From Rhizobium sp. (GTDB taxonomy: Bacteria; Pseudomonadota; Alphaproteobacteria; Rhizobiales; Rhizobiaceae): 6,854 bases of DNA. The stretch is taken from contig DPXQ01000092.1 of assembly GCA_003527225.1 (NCBI GenBank), positions 1 to 6,854 of the forward strand, in the 5' to 3' direction. The notes under the pieces were generated by a model, which saw nothing but the letters and a program-made list of their open reading frames with translations, was not told where the DNA came from and did no database searches. Below, one piece after another: positions 1 through 6,268 of the stretch. The position numbers and the translations under genes were made by a program. Position 1 is the stretch's first letter; each line of letters begins with the position of its first letter.

Positions 1-385
1 CGTCGTGAGGCCGGACATTGACGATAAGGTCGGAACGGTAGTTTCGGCCGAGATCGGAAACAATTTCGATGCTGCAGAGGGCTTTCGACGAACCAGTGAT
101 GGAAAACGTGATGGACGCATCCGCGAGCCAGCTTCGGGGCATCGCATTCGCGTCCATCAGCCGCGCTATGGCTCGTCGATAATACGCACCCGAAGCGGTA
201 AATCTGGCATCTTCAGGCACCGTCGACCCGTCTTGCAGATGAAACACCAATTGGTCTTCGCCGCGGGCCATCAGGAAGGCTACATATTGCCCCAGGGCCC
301 AATAGCCGTCCAGATCGTTGTACCTGCTGACAAAACTCTCAAGAATATCGTGACAGATTCCTCTGAACTGCTTTCTTCTCGGCAT
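1..385 (-). CDS. Hypothetical protein, 5' part (truncated by the window edge)
   Basis: An open frame runs from an ATG at 385 to the left edge without a stop, giving 128 codons of the N-terminal part. It starts MPRRKQFRGICHDILESF and continues through aromatic-rich segments (SRYNDLDGYWALGQY) into a run of alternating hydrophobic residues near the edge (SIEIVSDLGRNYRSDLIVNV), which suggests a mixed alpha/beta soluble protein. There is no signal peptide or membrane segment. The frame has a TGA eleven codons upstream and no other start between, so the ATG at 385 is the first possible start; no good Shine-Dalgarno sequence is visible before it. Composition reads as real protein, whereas the opposite strand gives an Arg/Ser/Gly-rich translation typical of a shadow. 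I do not recognise the family. The region looks less G/C-rich than the transporter and regulator to its right, which could mean acquired DNA. Confidence 0.72.
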   Translation of the reverse strand, partial: MPRRKQFRGICHDILESFVSRYNDLDGYWALGQYVAFLMARGEDQLVFHLQDGSTVPEDARFTASGAYYRRAIARLMDANAMPRSWLADASITFSITGSSKALCSIEIVSDLGRNYRSDLIVNVRPHD

Positions 386-556
386 AGGGACTCTGGTTCG
401 CGCGTTGCTCGGCGGTCTCGGGACGAGTGGTCAAGCTACTGCGCGCTCTCACAATAGCAACCCGGAATGCCGGCCGGATTGCCGGATTGGCGCGCAAATC
501 CGTCACAGCCGACATGCTCGCCCCCACCCGGCCGTTCCGCCGCACCACGCGCCGCC

Positions 557-573
557 AAAAGCCCCTATCGGGC
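557..573 (-). terminator. Possible short rho-independent terminator of the transporter gene
   Basis: Read on the minus strand, GCCC-GATAG-GGGC is followed directly by TTTT. The 4-bp G/C stem with a 5-base loop overlaps the TAG stop of the transporter gene (565-567). The stem is short for an intrinsic terminator, so this is tentative. Confidence 0.33.
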
Positions 574-1428
574 GAAGTGCTTGGCGCCGGCGACGCAGGC
601 CACCACGGCGGCGGTAACGGCGACCATGGACCCGCTCACCGCCTCGCCGAGCAGGCTTGCCGCCAGGACGAGGCCGAAGAAGGGCTGCAGCAGCTGCAGC
701 TGGCCGACGGCGGCGATGCCGCCCTGGGCGAGGCCGCGATACCAGAAGATGAAGCCGATCAGCATGCTGAACACCGAGACATAGGCAAGGCCCAGCCAGG
801 CCGGCTGGCCGGTGCCGGCAAAGGACGGCGGCATGGTGGCGAGCGCCAGCACGATCATGACCGGCAGGGAAAGCACGAGCGCCCAGGAGATGACCTGCCA
901 GCCGCCGAGCGTGCGCGACAGTTTTGCGCCCTCGGCATAGCCCAGCCCGCAGACGACTATGGCGCCGAGCATCAGCAGATCGCCGACCGGCGCGGCCGTC
1001 ACGCCCTGCATCAGGGCGAAGCCGGCGACGAGCAGGCTGCCCAGCCCGGAAAACAGCCAGAAGGCCGGCCTTGGCCGCTCGCCGCCGCGCAGCACCGCGA
1101 AGCTGGCGGTGGCGAGCGGCAAAAGCCCGACGAAGACGATCGAATGCGCCGAGGTGACGTGCTTCAGCGCCAGCGCGGTCAAGAGCGGAAAGCCGACGAC
1201 CACGCCGAACGCGACGACGACCAGCGACACCATCTCGCTCGCTTTCGGCCATTTCTGCCGAAACAGCAGCAACAGGACGAGCGCCAGCGCGCCGGCGATC
1301 GCGGCCCGCGCCACGGTCAGGAAGACCGGATCGAAATCGGCCACCGCCACCCGGGTGGCGGGGAGCGAGCCGCTGAAGATCAGCACGCCGAGAAAACCGT
1401 TGACCCAGCCGCTTGTCGTCTTGTCCAT
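565..1428 (-). CDS. EamA/DMT-family transporter, 10 predicted membrane helices
   Basis: This 287-residue inner-membrane protein belongs to the drug/metabolite transporter superfamily (EamA), which exports amino acids, amines, nucleosides or drugs; the substrate cannot be told from sequence. About ten hydrophobic segments fall in two EamA halves: the first holds GFLGVLIFSGSLPATRVA and an FLTVARAAIAG segment (about 10-55), the second runs from about 145 to the end and includes QLQLLQPFFGLVLAASLLGE (about 240-260). Length is normal for the family (about 280-300). The frame is open further upstream, but the ATG at 1428 is chosen because the protein begins there as these transporters usually do, and AGGATGGA lies 9 bases before it; the upstream extension has no membrane segment and runs through the operator into the opposite gene. 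It is divergent from a MocR regulator, an arrangement often seen for transporters controlled by MocR proteins, so regulation by that neighbour is inferred. Confidence 0.92.
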   Translation of the reverse strand: MDKTTSGWVNGFLGVLIFSGSLPATRVAVADFDPVFLTVARAAIAGALALVLLLLFRQKWPKASEMVSLVVVAFGVVVGFPLLTALALKHVTSAHSIVFVGLLPLATASFAVLRGGERPRPAFWLFSGLGSLLVAGFALMQGVTAAPVGDLLMLGAIVVCGLGYAEGAKLSRTLGGWQVISWALVLSLPVMIVLALATMPPSFAGTGQPAWLGLAYVSVFSMLIGFIFWYRGLAQGGIAAVGQLQLLQPFFGLVLAASLLGEAVSGSMVAVTAAVVACVAGAKHFAR

Positions 1429-1493
1429 CAAAAAAAATCCATCCTCGTCGATTGGCCCACGAAGATAGGCGATCGGCGATGGATTTCTCAGAG

Positions 1494-1525
1494 ACAGTGC
1501 ATTACAGTTTGGCCGAACTGTAATG
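1494..1525. promoter_or_regulatory. Probable MocR operator: inverted repeat plus a third half-site
   Basis: A perfect inverted repeat, CATTACAGTT / AACTGTAATG, has 10-bp arms at 1500-1509 and 1516-1525 with a 6-bp centre TGGCCG. A third half-site, ACAGT at 1494-1498, repeats the ACAGT at 1504-1508 exactly 10 bp away, one helical turn, in direct orientation. MocR/GntR regulators are known to bind direct or inverted repeats in the gap they share with a divergent target gene. The right arm ends on the annotated start codon of the regulator, and the site lies about 70 bases before the transporter start, so binding here could control both directions. No clean sigma-70 promoter could be assigned on either strand. 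Confidence 0.65.
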
Positions 1526-2959
1526 ACACCAAGAGCAGTACGGATGCTGGACAAGATCGCACGTAACGGCGAAGGCGACGGCGAAGACGGCACGCGCGTC
1601 GGCCGCGTCATGGGCGCGATCCGCCAACGGATCGGCGGGCGCACGCTGGCGCCGGGGGCCAAGCTGCCGTCGATCCGCGGCTTTGCCAAGGTCATGGCGG
1701 TTTCCACCTCGACCGTGGTCGAGGCCTATGACCGGCTGGCGGCCGAGGGGCTGATCCAGTCGCGGCCGTGCTCCGGCTTCTATGTCGCCGGCCACCTGCC
1801 GCCGCTGGTGCTGGCCGAGATCGGCCCGAGGCTCGATCGCGCCGTCGATCCGTTCTGGGTGTCGCGGCAGTCGCTGGAAGCCGGCAAGGACACGCTGACG
1901 CCGGGCTGCGGCTGGCTGCCGGCGGAATGGATGCCGCAGGAGGAGCTGCGCCGGTCGCTGCGCCAGTTGACCCGGGCCGACGACGCCACCCTTGCCGACT
2001 ACGGCACGCCGCTCGGGCTTCCGCCGCTCCGCCAGCTTCTGTCGCGGCGCATGGCCGAGCGCGGCATCCAGGCGGCGCCCGACCAGATCATGCTGACGGA
2101 ATCCGGCACGCAGGCGATCGACCTTCTCTGCCGCTTCCTGATCGAGCCGGGCGACACCGTGCTGGTCGACGACCCGTGCTATTTCAACTTTCTGGCGCTG
2201 CTCCGCGCCCACCGCGTCAAGGTCGTCGGCGTGCCCTATACCGCGACCGGCCCGGACATGACGCTGTTTGCCGAAGCGCTCAGCGAACACCGGCCGCGGC
2301 TCTACATCACCAATTCGGCGCTGCATAACCCGACCGGGGCGACGCTTTCACCCGCGACCGCCCACCGGCTGCTCAAGCTCGCCGAGCAGTCGGGCCTCAC
2401 CATCATCGAGGACGACATCTTTGCCGATTTCGAGCCCGAGCCGGCGCCGCGGCTTTCGGCCTTCGACGGGCTGGAGCGGGTGATCCATATCGGCAGCTTT
2501 TCCAAGACGCTGTCGGCGGCGGCGCGCTGCGGCTTCATCGCCGCCCGCCCCGACTGGATCGAGGGGCTGATCGACCTGAAGATCGCCACGAGTTTCGGCG
2601 GCAATCCAGTTTCCGCCGAGCTGGTGCTGAACATCCTGAAGGACGGGACCTACCGCAAGCACATCGCGACCTTGCGCGACCGGCTGTCGCGCGCCATGGG
2701 CGAGACCAACAGGAAGCTCCAGGGGCTCGGCCTCAAACCCCTCCTCGAACCGCGCGGCGGCATGTTCCTCTGGTGCCAGCTGCCCGACGGCCTCGACGCC
2801 ACCGACGTCGCGCGTCGCGCGCTCGCCGACAACATCGTGCTCGCCCCCGGCAACGTCTTCAGCGTCTCGCAGACGGCGACGCGGTTCTTGAGGTTCAATG
2901 TGGCGCAGTCGAGCGATCCCCGGGTGTTTGCGGCGGTCGAGAGGGCGATGCGGGGGTGA
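1523..2959 (+). CDS. MocR-family regulator (GntR winged helix + aminotransferase-like domain)
   Basis: This 478-residue cytoplasmic transcription factor joins a DNA-binding domain to a fold-type I PLP aminotransferase-like domain. The GntR winged helix is at about 25-92 (KLPSIRGFAKVMAVSTSTVV, then a GFYV wing strand). The aminotransferase domain shows NPTG (269-272), EDD (296-298), SFSKTLS with the presumed PLP lysine K328, R335, and a C-terminal R457 in RFLRFNVA that would hold a substrate carboxylate. All key PLP-binding elements look intact, so PLP-dependent ligand sensing is likely. Length is typical of the family (450-500). The longest ATG start (1523) has no Shine-Dalgarno sequence and lies inside the inverted repeat; an ATG at 1544 (471 residues) has a weak AAGAG 8 bases upstream and is a credible alternative. 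The gene is divergent from the EamA transporter, its likely target. The effector is unknown; relatives such as GabR, TauR and PdxR respond to GABA, taurine or pyridoxal with PLP. Confidence 0.94.
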   Translation: MTPRAVRMLDKIARNGEGDGEDGTRVGRVMGAIRQRIGGRTLAPGAKLPSIRGFAKVMAVSTSTVVEAYDRLAAEGLIQSRPCSGFYVAGHLPPLVLAEIGPRLDRAVDPFWVSRQSLEAGKDTLTPGCGWLPAEWMPQEELRRSLRQLTRADDATLADYGTPLGLPPLRQLLSRRMAERGIQAAPDQIMLTESGTQAIDLLCRFLIEPGDTVLVDDPCYFNFLALLRAHRVKVVGVPYTATGPDMTLFAEALSEHRPRLYITNSALHNPTGATLSPATAHRLLKLAEQSGLTIIEDDIFADFEPEPAPRLSAFDGLERVIHIGSFSKTLSAAARCGFIAARPDWIEGLIDLKIATSFGGNPVSAELVLNILKDGTYRKHIATLRDRLSRAMGETNRKLQGLGLKPLLEPRGGMFLWCQLPDGLDATDVARRALADNIVLAPGNVFSVSQTATRFLRFNVAQSSDPRVFAAVERAMRG

Positions 2960-3005
2960 GTGGGGCAGGTGGCAGAAGGGAAGCTGCCGTATGCCGGTCT
3001 CTTGG

Positions 3006-3338
3006 TCAATCCATGACAGCCGTAACAAGCGCAAAGTAAACGTCAGCGACGGGATAGGCGCGCACATAGGCGCTTGCCTTTAGAGCACCGGAAGACACCG
3101 CATCGCTTTCAGCTCCAGAGCTTTGAGGCTCGAAATACCAGTTATCTTATGTGGGGCGATAGTTGTCGTCCGGCCCGGCGAGAACGTCTCCGCCAAGCAC
3201 TGTGATGCCTGCGTCACGTAAGCGATCAATCGCAATAAGGGCCTGCTCCTTGTTGAGGGCCCAGTTTCGATGTTCTGGCCCCAACCATATCCCTACAGAA
3301 AGTGTTCTGTCTGCTTCGGATGACTGAATGGCGCGCAT
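3006..3338 (-). pseudogene. Imm40-like immunity protein gene interrupted by an in-frame TAA
   Basis: The frame from ATG 3338 encodes 63 residues, meets TAA at 3147-3149 and then continues in the same frame for 46 more sensible residues to TGA at 3006-3008. Before the stop it reads ALNKEQALIAIDRLRDAGI and then LGGDV (48-52); after it come DNWYFEP (from 65), AYVRAYP and DVYFALV. From memory, this order (DAL..I..L...GI..LGGDV, YDNWY, YI..Y, a final VYYVLV-type strand) matches the Imm40 family of small immunity proteins of polymorphic toxin systems. The TAA falls where those proteins usually have Tyr before DNWY, so one TAT/TAC-to-TAA change would explain it. A purine-rich AGAGAG lies a few bases before the ATG. 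No toxin gene is in the window. It sits 49 bases after the YCII-like gene on the same strand and may be cotranscribed. A sequencing error or stop-codon readthrough are alternatives to a true pseudogene. Confidence 0.7.
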
Positions 3339-3387
3339 CGGCTTCTCTCTCTTTGACCGTAGTGGGATGGGACCAGCGGTCCGTCAT

Positions 3388-3732
3388 TCACGTCACGAAA
3401 GGCATGATGTCCACGCCGTCGCCGGGAAAGACGGTGAGGTGCGGGTGGTCGAGGAACAGCCGGGCGGCGGCATCGGCGGTTTGCGCCTCGACGACCAGAT
3501 AACCGCAGAACGGATTGCGGGCTTCGGTCACGCCGTGCTTCGTCACGCGCGTCGTCTTGCCCACCATGCCACCGCGATCGAGGATGCTTGCGGCATTGCG
3601 TTCTTCCCACGCCGCCCATTGTCGCACGCCCTGCGCATCGATGGCATCCTGCTCGGCCTTGGGCAGGCTTCGAAACCACGCGAGGTCTTCGGGCTTCATG
3701 GTGTAGACGGCAAGAAATCGGGGCATCGGCAT
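3388..3732 (-). CDS. YCII/YciI-like domain protein
   Basis: This 114-residue soluble protein starts MPMPRFLAVYTMKPEDLAWF and ends HPHLTVFPGDGVDIMPFVT. A first beta strand FLAVYTM, a helix region with WAAWEERNAASILDRGG, a strand GYLVVEAQTADAAARLFLDH and a closing FPGDGVDIMPF strand are the ferredoxin-like pattern of the YCII/YciI/DGPF superfamily. These are small dimeric proteins, some with proposed enzyme activity but mostly of unknown function; no role is assigned here. Length fits the family (about 100-120). AGGAGGAGG on the minus strand (3735-3743) is a strong ribosome binding site; it suits the ATG at 3732 with 5-base spacing and the ATG at 3726 with 8-base spacing, so the start is uncertain by two codons. 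It is followed by the broken Imm40-like gene and lies downstream of the RraB-domain gene, all on the same strand. Confidence 0.87.
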   Translation of the reverse strand: MPMPRFLAVYTMKPEDLAWFRSLPKAEQDAIDAQGVRQWAAWEERNAASILDRGGMVGKTTRVTKHGVTEARNPFCGYLVVEAQTADAAARLFLDHPHLTVFPGDGVDIMPFVT

Positions 3733-3886
3733 TACCTCCTCCTGACGTGATGGCGATCAGTTTACAGACCGGGCCACGAAAAGCACTCCTGGGATGCAAG
3801 AGGCGGCGCAAGCCAGCCAGTGAATGGGGGGGCTGACGTTTCGATGCTTTGAGGTCCTGAGCGGGTCTGCTTTTGGCCCATCGCAG

Positions 3887-4288
3887 TCATGGGCTGCGGA
3901 CAATGCCAGATTCCCAGCCATCGTACTCACCACCAAATTTGGCGGCATTGATGTCGAGTTCTTCCGTCTCGACGTCAATATCGTTCGGCACCTGCACCTT
4001 CGAGAAGACAATACCCCACGGATTGAAATATGGATCCTGATGACTCTCGCGATCAACTTTATAGCCGCGCGCAAACAGAAAATCGCGATAGAGGTCCCGC
4101 GCCTCGGACGTTTGAAAATACGCGTAGTGCTGGACTACTCTGGCCGTCCGACTGTCGTCACCCTGTTTCCGCAGTATTTGACGAACTTCTTCATTCTTCT
4201 CGAAGTCGTTTGACATTGCAGTCGATCCCACCACCGGCATCACTGATGAGACAAATGCCATGCACAACGGAAACAGTCTTCGCAGCAT
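3887..4288 (-). CDS. RraB-domain protein with a probable N-terminal signal peptide
   Basis: The 133-residue product has a C-terminal part that matches the RraB family (regulator of ribonuclease activity B, an RNase E inhibitor in E. coli): EVRQILRKQGDD (34-45), VVQHYAYF (51-58), a helix around EARDLYRDFLFARGYKV (62-78), and the signature FGGEYDGW (118-125). The first 24 residues are unusual: MLRR, a hydrophobic stretch (FPLCMAFVSSVMPVV) and a possible signal peptidase I site after STA. The upstream ATG at 4288 has GAGG 5 bases before it. A shorter start, ATG 4216 (MSNDFEKNEEV, 109 residues), would give a plain cytoplasmic RraB-like protein and has only a distant GGTGGG. If the long form is correct the protein is exported and cannot act on RNase E in the cytoplasm. 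A weak TTGCGA element lies upstream without a convincing -10. Family call is fairly sure; start and function are not. Confidence 0.82.
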   Translation of the reverse strand: MLRRLFPLCMAFVSSVMPVVGSTAMSNDFEKNEEVRQILRKQGDDSRTARVVQHYAYFQTSEARDLYRDFLFARGYKVDRESHQDPYFNPWGIVFSKVQVPNDIDVETEELDINAAKFGGEYDGWESGIVRSP

Positions 4289-4340
4289 CGGAGCCTCACT
4301 TATCGCGCACGAGAATTACCGAAGGATGATTGATTTCGCA

Positions 4341-4366
4341 ATGTCCGCTTATGGCGCAAAGCGGTC
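4341..4366. repeat. Small dispersed-type palindrome (CCGCTT / AAGCGG)
   Basis: In the 183-base gap between the RraB-domain gene and the acetyltransferase gene, CCGCTT (4345-4350) and AAGCGG (4359-4364) form a 6-bp hairpin with an 8-base loop, inside the phrase ATGTCCGCTTATGGCGCAAA. From memory, similar phrases recur as intergenic repeats in Rhizobiales genomes. Only one copy lies in this window, so its repeat status cannot be shown here. The rest of the gap holds nothing else recognisable. Confidence 0.35.
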
Positions 4367-4471
4367 GAGCACAGGGCGCGCCTCATTCACGCCAGCCAGC
4401 CAGCAGAACCACCGTTTGCGCACCGACGAGGCGGGCGAGTTCAACTTACAGTTCTTCGAGCCGCCTGCGGT

Positions 4472-4894
4472 TCACACCACTTCGCGAGCCATGCCGACGG
4501 AGCGGGGCGCGGTCTCTACGAAGCCGAACTGGGCATAGAGGCGGTTCGCCGGCACGTCGGCGATCAGGCTGACATAGGCAGATTTCGGCAGCATTGCGAT
4601 GAAATCGGAGAGCGCCTGCATGATCCACTTTGCCAGTCCCCTGCCCTGATGGGCGGGCTCGATGGCGATGTCCGTCACCTGGAAGAAGCAGCCGCCGTCG
4701 CCGATGATCCGGCCCATGCCGACCACCTCCTCGCCCCGCATCAGGCAGACGCCGAAGACCGAGTTCGGCAGGCCCCTTTCCGCCGCTTCCCGGGAAAAGG
4801 GGCTGAGGCCGGCGACCTGGCGCAGGCGCAGGTAATCCTCAATGCCCGGCACGCGGGCCACGATGCGATAGTCGCTGTTGCTTTTCTCCGGCAT
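4472..4894 (-). CDS. GNAT-family N-acetyltransferase
   Basis: The 140-residue protein carries the acetyl-CoA-binding motif A: strand VTDIAIEPAH (73-82) followed by the pyrophosphate loop QGRGLA (83-88). The second typical element is ANRLYAQFGFVETA (116-129). These are characteristic of GNAT enzymes, which transfer acetyl from acetyl-CoA to an amine; the acceptor is unknown. Motif and length (about 140-150) fit stand-alone bacterial GNATs. The ATG at 4894 is preferred over the in-frame ATG at 4921 because GAGGAG lies 5 bases before it, and because the longer start would overlap the upstream gene. It starts 14 bases after the stop of the YcaQ-type glycosylase gene and is almost surely in the same operon. 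No separate promoter is seen between them and no clear terminator after it. Confidence 0.92.
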   Translation of the reverse strand: MPEKSNSDYRIVARVPGIEDYLRLRQVAGLSPFSREAAERGLPNSVFGVCLMRGEEVVGMGRIIGDGGCFFQVTDIAIEPAHQGRGLAKWIMQALSDFIAMLPKSAYVSLIADVPANRLYAQFGFVETAPRSVGMAREVV

Positions 4895-4908
4895 TTCCAC
4901 TCCTCTTC

Positions 4909-6096
4909 TCACCCCAGCCACCCGTCGCGGTATTCCACCCGCTCCACGCCAGCGAACCTCGCCAGCCGCGCCAGCTCCGCCTCCAGCTTCTCCAGCCGCC
5001 CGGCCGACGGTTTAACGCCCTTTTCCAGCCAGAGCCGCTTGACGTCGAGGATGCCCGCCTTGCGGTCGGCCTTCATGTCGATGCGGCCGATCAGGCGGTC
5101 GGATTCCAGGAGCGGGAAGACGTAGTAGCCGTATTCGCGCTTCGGCTCGGGGACAAAAATCTCGATGCGGTAGAAGAAGCCGAACAGGCGTTCGGTGCGG
5201 TTGCGGTCGCGGATCAGCGGGTCGAAGGGGCTCAAAGTGCGGATGCGGGCCGGCGGCTCGGGCGGGTCGAGCAGCGCAGGCAGGCTTTCGGCGAGTGCAA
5301 AGGAGGCGCGCGGCTTGCCGTCGACCGTCCCGATCGAGATCTCCTCCAGTTCGCTGCGGTGGCCCTCCACCCAGGCCTTTGCCTCCTGCGGAGTGACCAG
5401 ATCGAAGAAGGCGGCGATTTCGCCATGGGTGGCGAAGCCGAGGCGCGTGAGCGCCTGCCGGCAGGCCCAGTCGATGAAGGCGTCGTGATCGACCTTGGCG
5501 GCAAAATGCTCGGGCGGGATGACGCGCTCACTGAGGTCGTAGACCTTCTGGAAATTGTCGCGCCCGGCGATCGCCAGCTTGCCGGTGTGCCAGAGGAATT
5601 CGAGCGCGGTCTTCGACGGATGCCAGTTCCACCAGCCGCCCGACTTGTGGTCCTCGGCCTTCACCTCGCGGGCCATGATCGGGCCGTTCTCGCGGATCTT
5701 CTCGTAGGTCTCGTCAAAGGCCTGGTCAAAACCCTCGCCCTGCCATTTCGCCCAGTTCTCCAGGATGCGCTCCCTTCGCCGGACGAAGCGGTGCTTCCAG
5801 TAGGGAAAGAAGGCCGAGGGGATGATCGAGGCGTCGTGCGTCCAGTGCTCGAACAGCGTGCGGTCCTTTTCCAGAAGCGCGGTCAGGTGTTCCGGCCGGT
5901 AGGTCTGGTTGCGGGAAAAGAGGATCTGGTGATGGGCGCGCTCCACCGTCGCGATGCTGTCGACCTGGACGAAGCCGAGGTCGTGGATGAGTTCGTAGAG
6001 CCCGGCCTTGCCGAGCGCCAGATGCGGCGGCCGGGACAGCCCCTGCCGCTCGAGGAAGATTTTTCGCGCCTGGGTGTTGGAAAGAGGAATCGCCAT
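4909..6096 (-). CDS. ycaQ: YcaQ-type (AlkX/HTH_42) DNA interstrand-crosslink glycosylase
   Basis: The 395-residue protein belongs to the HTH_42 (formerly DUF1006) family of winged-helix DNA glycosylases. E. coli YcaQ (AlkX) of this family removes N7-alkylguanine and unhooks nitrogen-mustard interstrand crosslinks. The N-terminal region shows the catalytic-type motif QVD (44-46) in LGFVQVDSIATVERAHHQIL; QxD is the YcaQ form, as opposed to QxQ in Streptomyces AlkZ. Further family-like segments are YRPEHLTALLEKDRTLFEHW, the GGWWNWHPSKTALEFLWHTG helix-turn-helix region (about 153-172), LSPFDPLIRDRNRTERLF and a C-terminal IGRIDMKADRKAGIL. Length is close to E. coli YcaQ (about 410). The start at 6096 is fixed by an in-frame TGA eight codons upstream and no other start between. 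No Shine-Dalgarno sequence is present; the leader is C/T-rich (CCTCCCTCCC). A GNAT gene follows in the same operon. Confidence 0.93.
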   Translation of the reverse strand: MAIPLSNTQARKIFLERQGLSRPPHLALGKAGLYELIHDLGFVQVDSIATVERAHHQILFSRNQTYRPEHLTALLEKDRTLFEHWTHDASIIPSAFFPYWKHRFVRRRERILENWAKWQGEGFDQAFDETYEKIRENGPIMAREVKAEDHKSGGWWNWHPSKTALEFLWHTGKLAIAGRDNFQKVYDLSERVIPPEHFAAKVDHDAFIDWACRQALTRLGFATHGEIAAFFDLVTPQEAKAWVEGHRSELEEISIGTVDGKPRASFALAESLPALLDPPEPPARIRTLSPFDPLIRDRNRTERLFGFFYRIEIFVPEPKREYGYYVFPLLESDRLIGRIDMKADRKAGILDVKRLWLEKGVKPSAGRLEKLEAELARLARFAGVERVEYRDGWLG

Positions 6097-6145
6097 GGGA
6101 GGGAGGGTAGAGGATGTTCATGATATGTTCAATGGGTGAGGAATG

Positions 6146-6182
6146 GTCGGCGAAGCCGACGAAACGATCCAGTGAATCGTTT
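6146..6182. repeat. Tandem hairpin pair of an intergenic repeat
   Basis: GTCGGC-GAA-GCCGAC (6146-6160) is a perfect 6-bp hairpin, followed one base later by AAACGAT / ATCGTTT (6162-6168 and 6176-6182) with a 7-base loop. Two adjacent perfect stems in about 37 bases point to a conserved repeat unit. On the minus strand this sits roughly 50 bases upstream of the YcaQ-type start. Confidence 0.55.
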
Positions 6183-6268
6183 GAGTGACGAACACCTTGA
6201 GCCCAGGCGAAGGGCCGCCAGAGGTGCAGCGCCGGGATGTTGGGGCGGACGGGCGGGGCGCGAGGCCC

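Noticed and set aside
5..457. Plus-strand open frame of 150 codons at the left edge
   Set aside because: It is antisense to a better protein-like frame (1-385, minus) and its translation is basic and low in hydrophobic structure.
427..1566. Long plus-strand open frame (379 codons) across the transporter gene
   Set aside because: Its product is rich in Gly/Glu/Gln/His/Arg without family motifs, and it lies antisense to a clear 10-helix EamA transporter.
1502..2326. Minus-strand open frame of 274 codons opposite the regulator
   Set aside because: It is a shadow of the MocR gene with an Arg/Gln/Ala-rich product typical of antisense high-GC frames.
2971..2988. GGCAG / CTGCC hairpin after the MocR gene as a terminator
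   Set aside because: The stem is only 5 bp with an 8-base loop and no T-run follows.
3147..3338. A complete 63-residue small protein
   Set aside because: The frame goes on after the TAA with residues that complete the Imm40-like pattern, so a broken longer gene explains it better.
3876..3894. GCCCAT / ATGGGC hairpin over the stop codon of the RraB-domain gene as a terminator
   Set aside because: The 6-bp stem is real, but on the minus strand it is followed by CAAAAG, not a T-run; no terminator function is supported.
3824..4213. Plus-strand open frame of 129 codons
   Set aside because: It is antisense to the RraB-domain gene, which has clear family signatures.
4388..4404. Short tandem CCAG-type repeat (GCCAGCCAGCCAGC)
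   Set aside because: It has only about three units, within chance expectation in G/C-rich DNA, and no feature is attached to it.
5359..6123. Plus-strand open frame of 254 codons
   Set aside because: It is antisense to the YcaQ-type gene and rich in Asp/Gly/Val/Arg without recognisable motifs.
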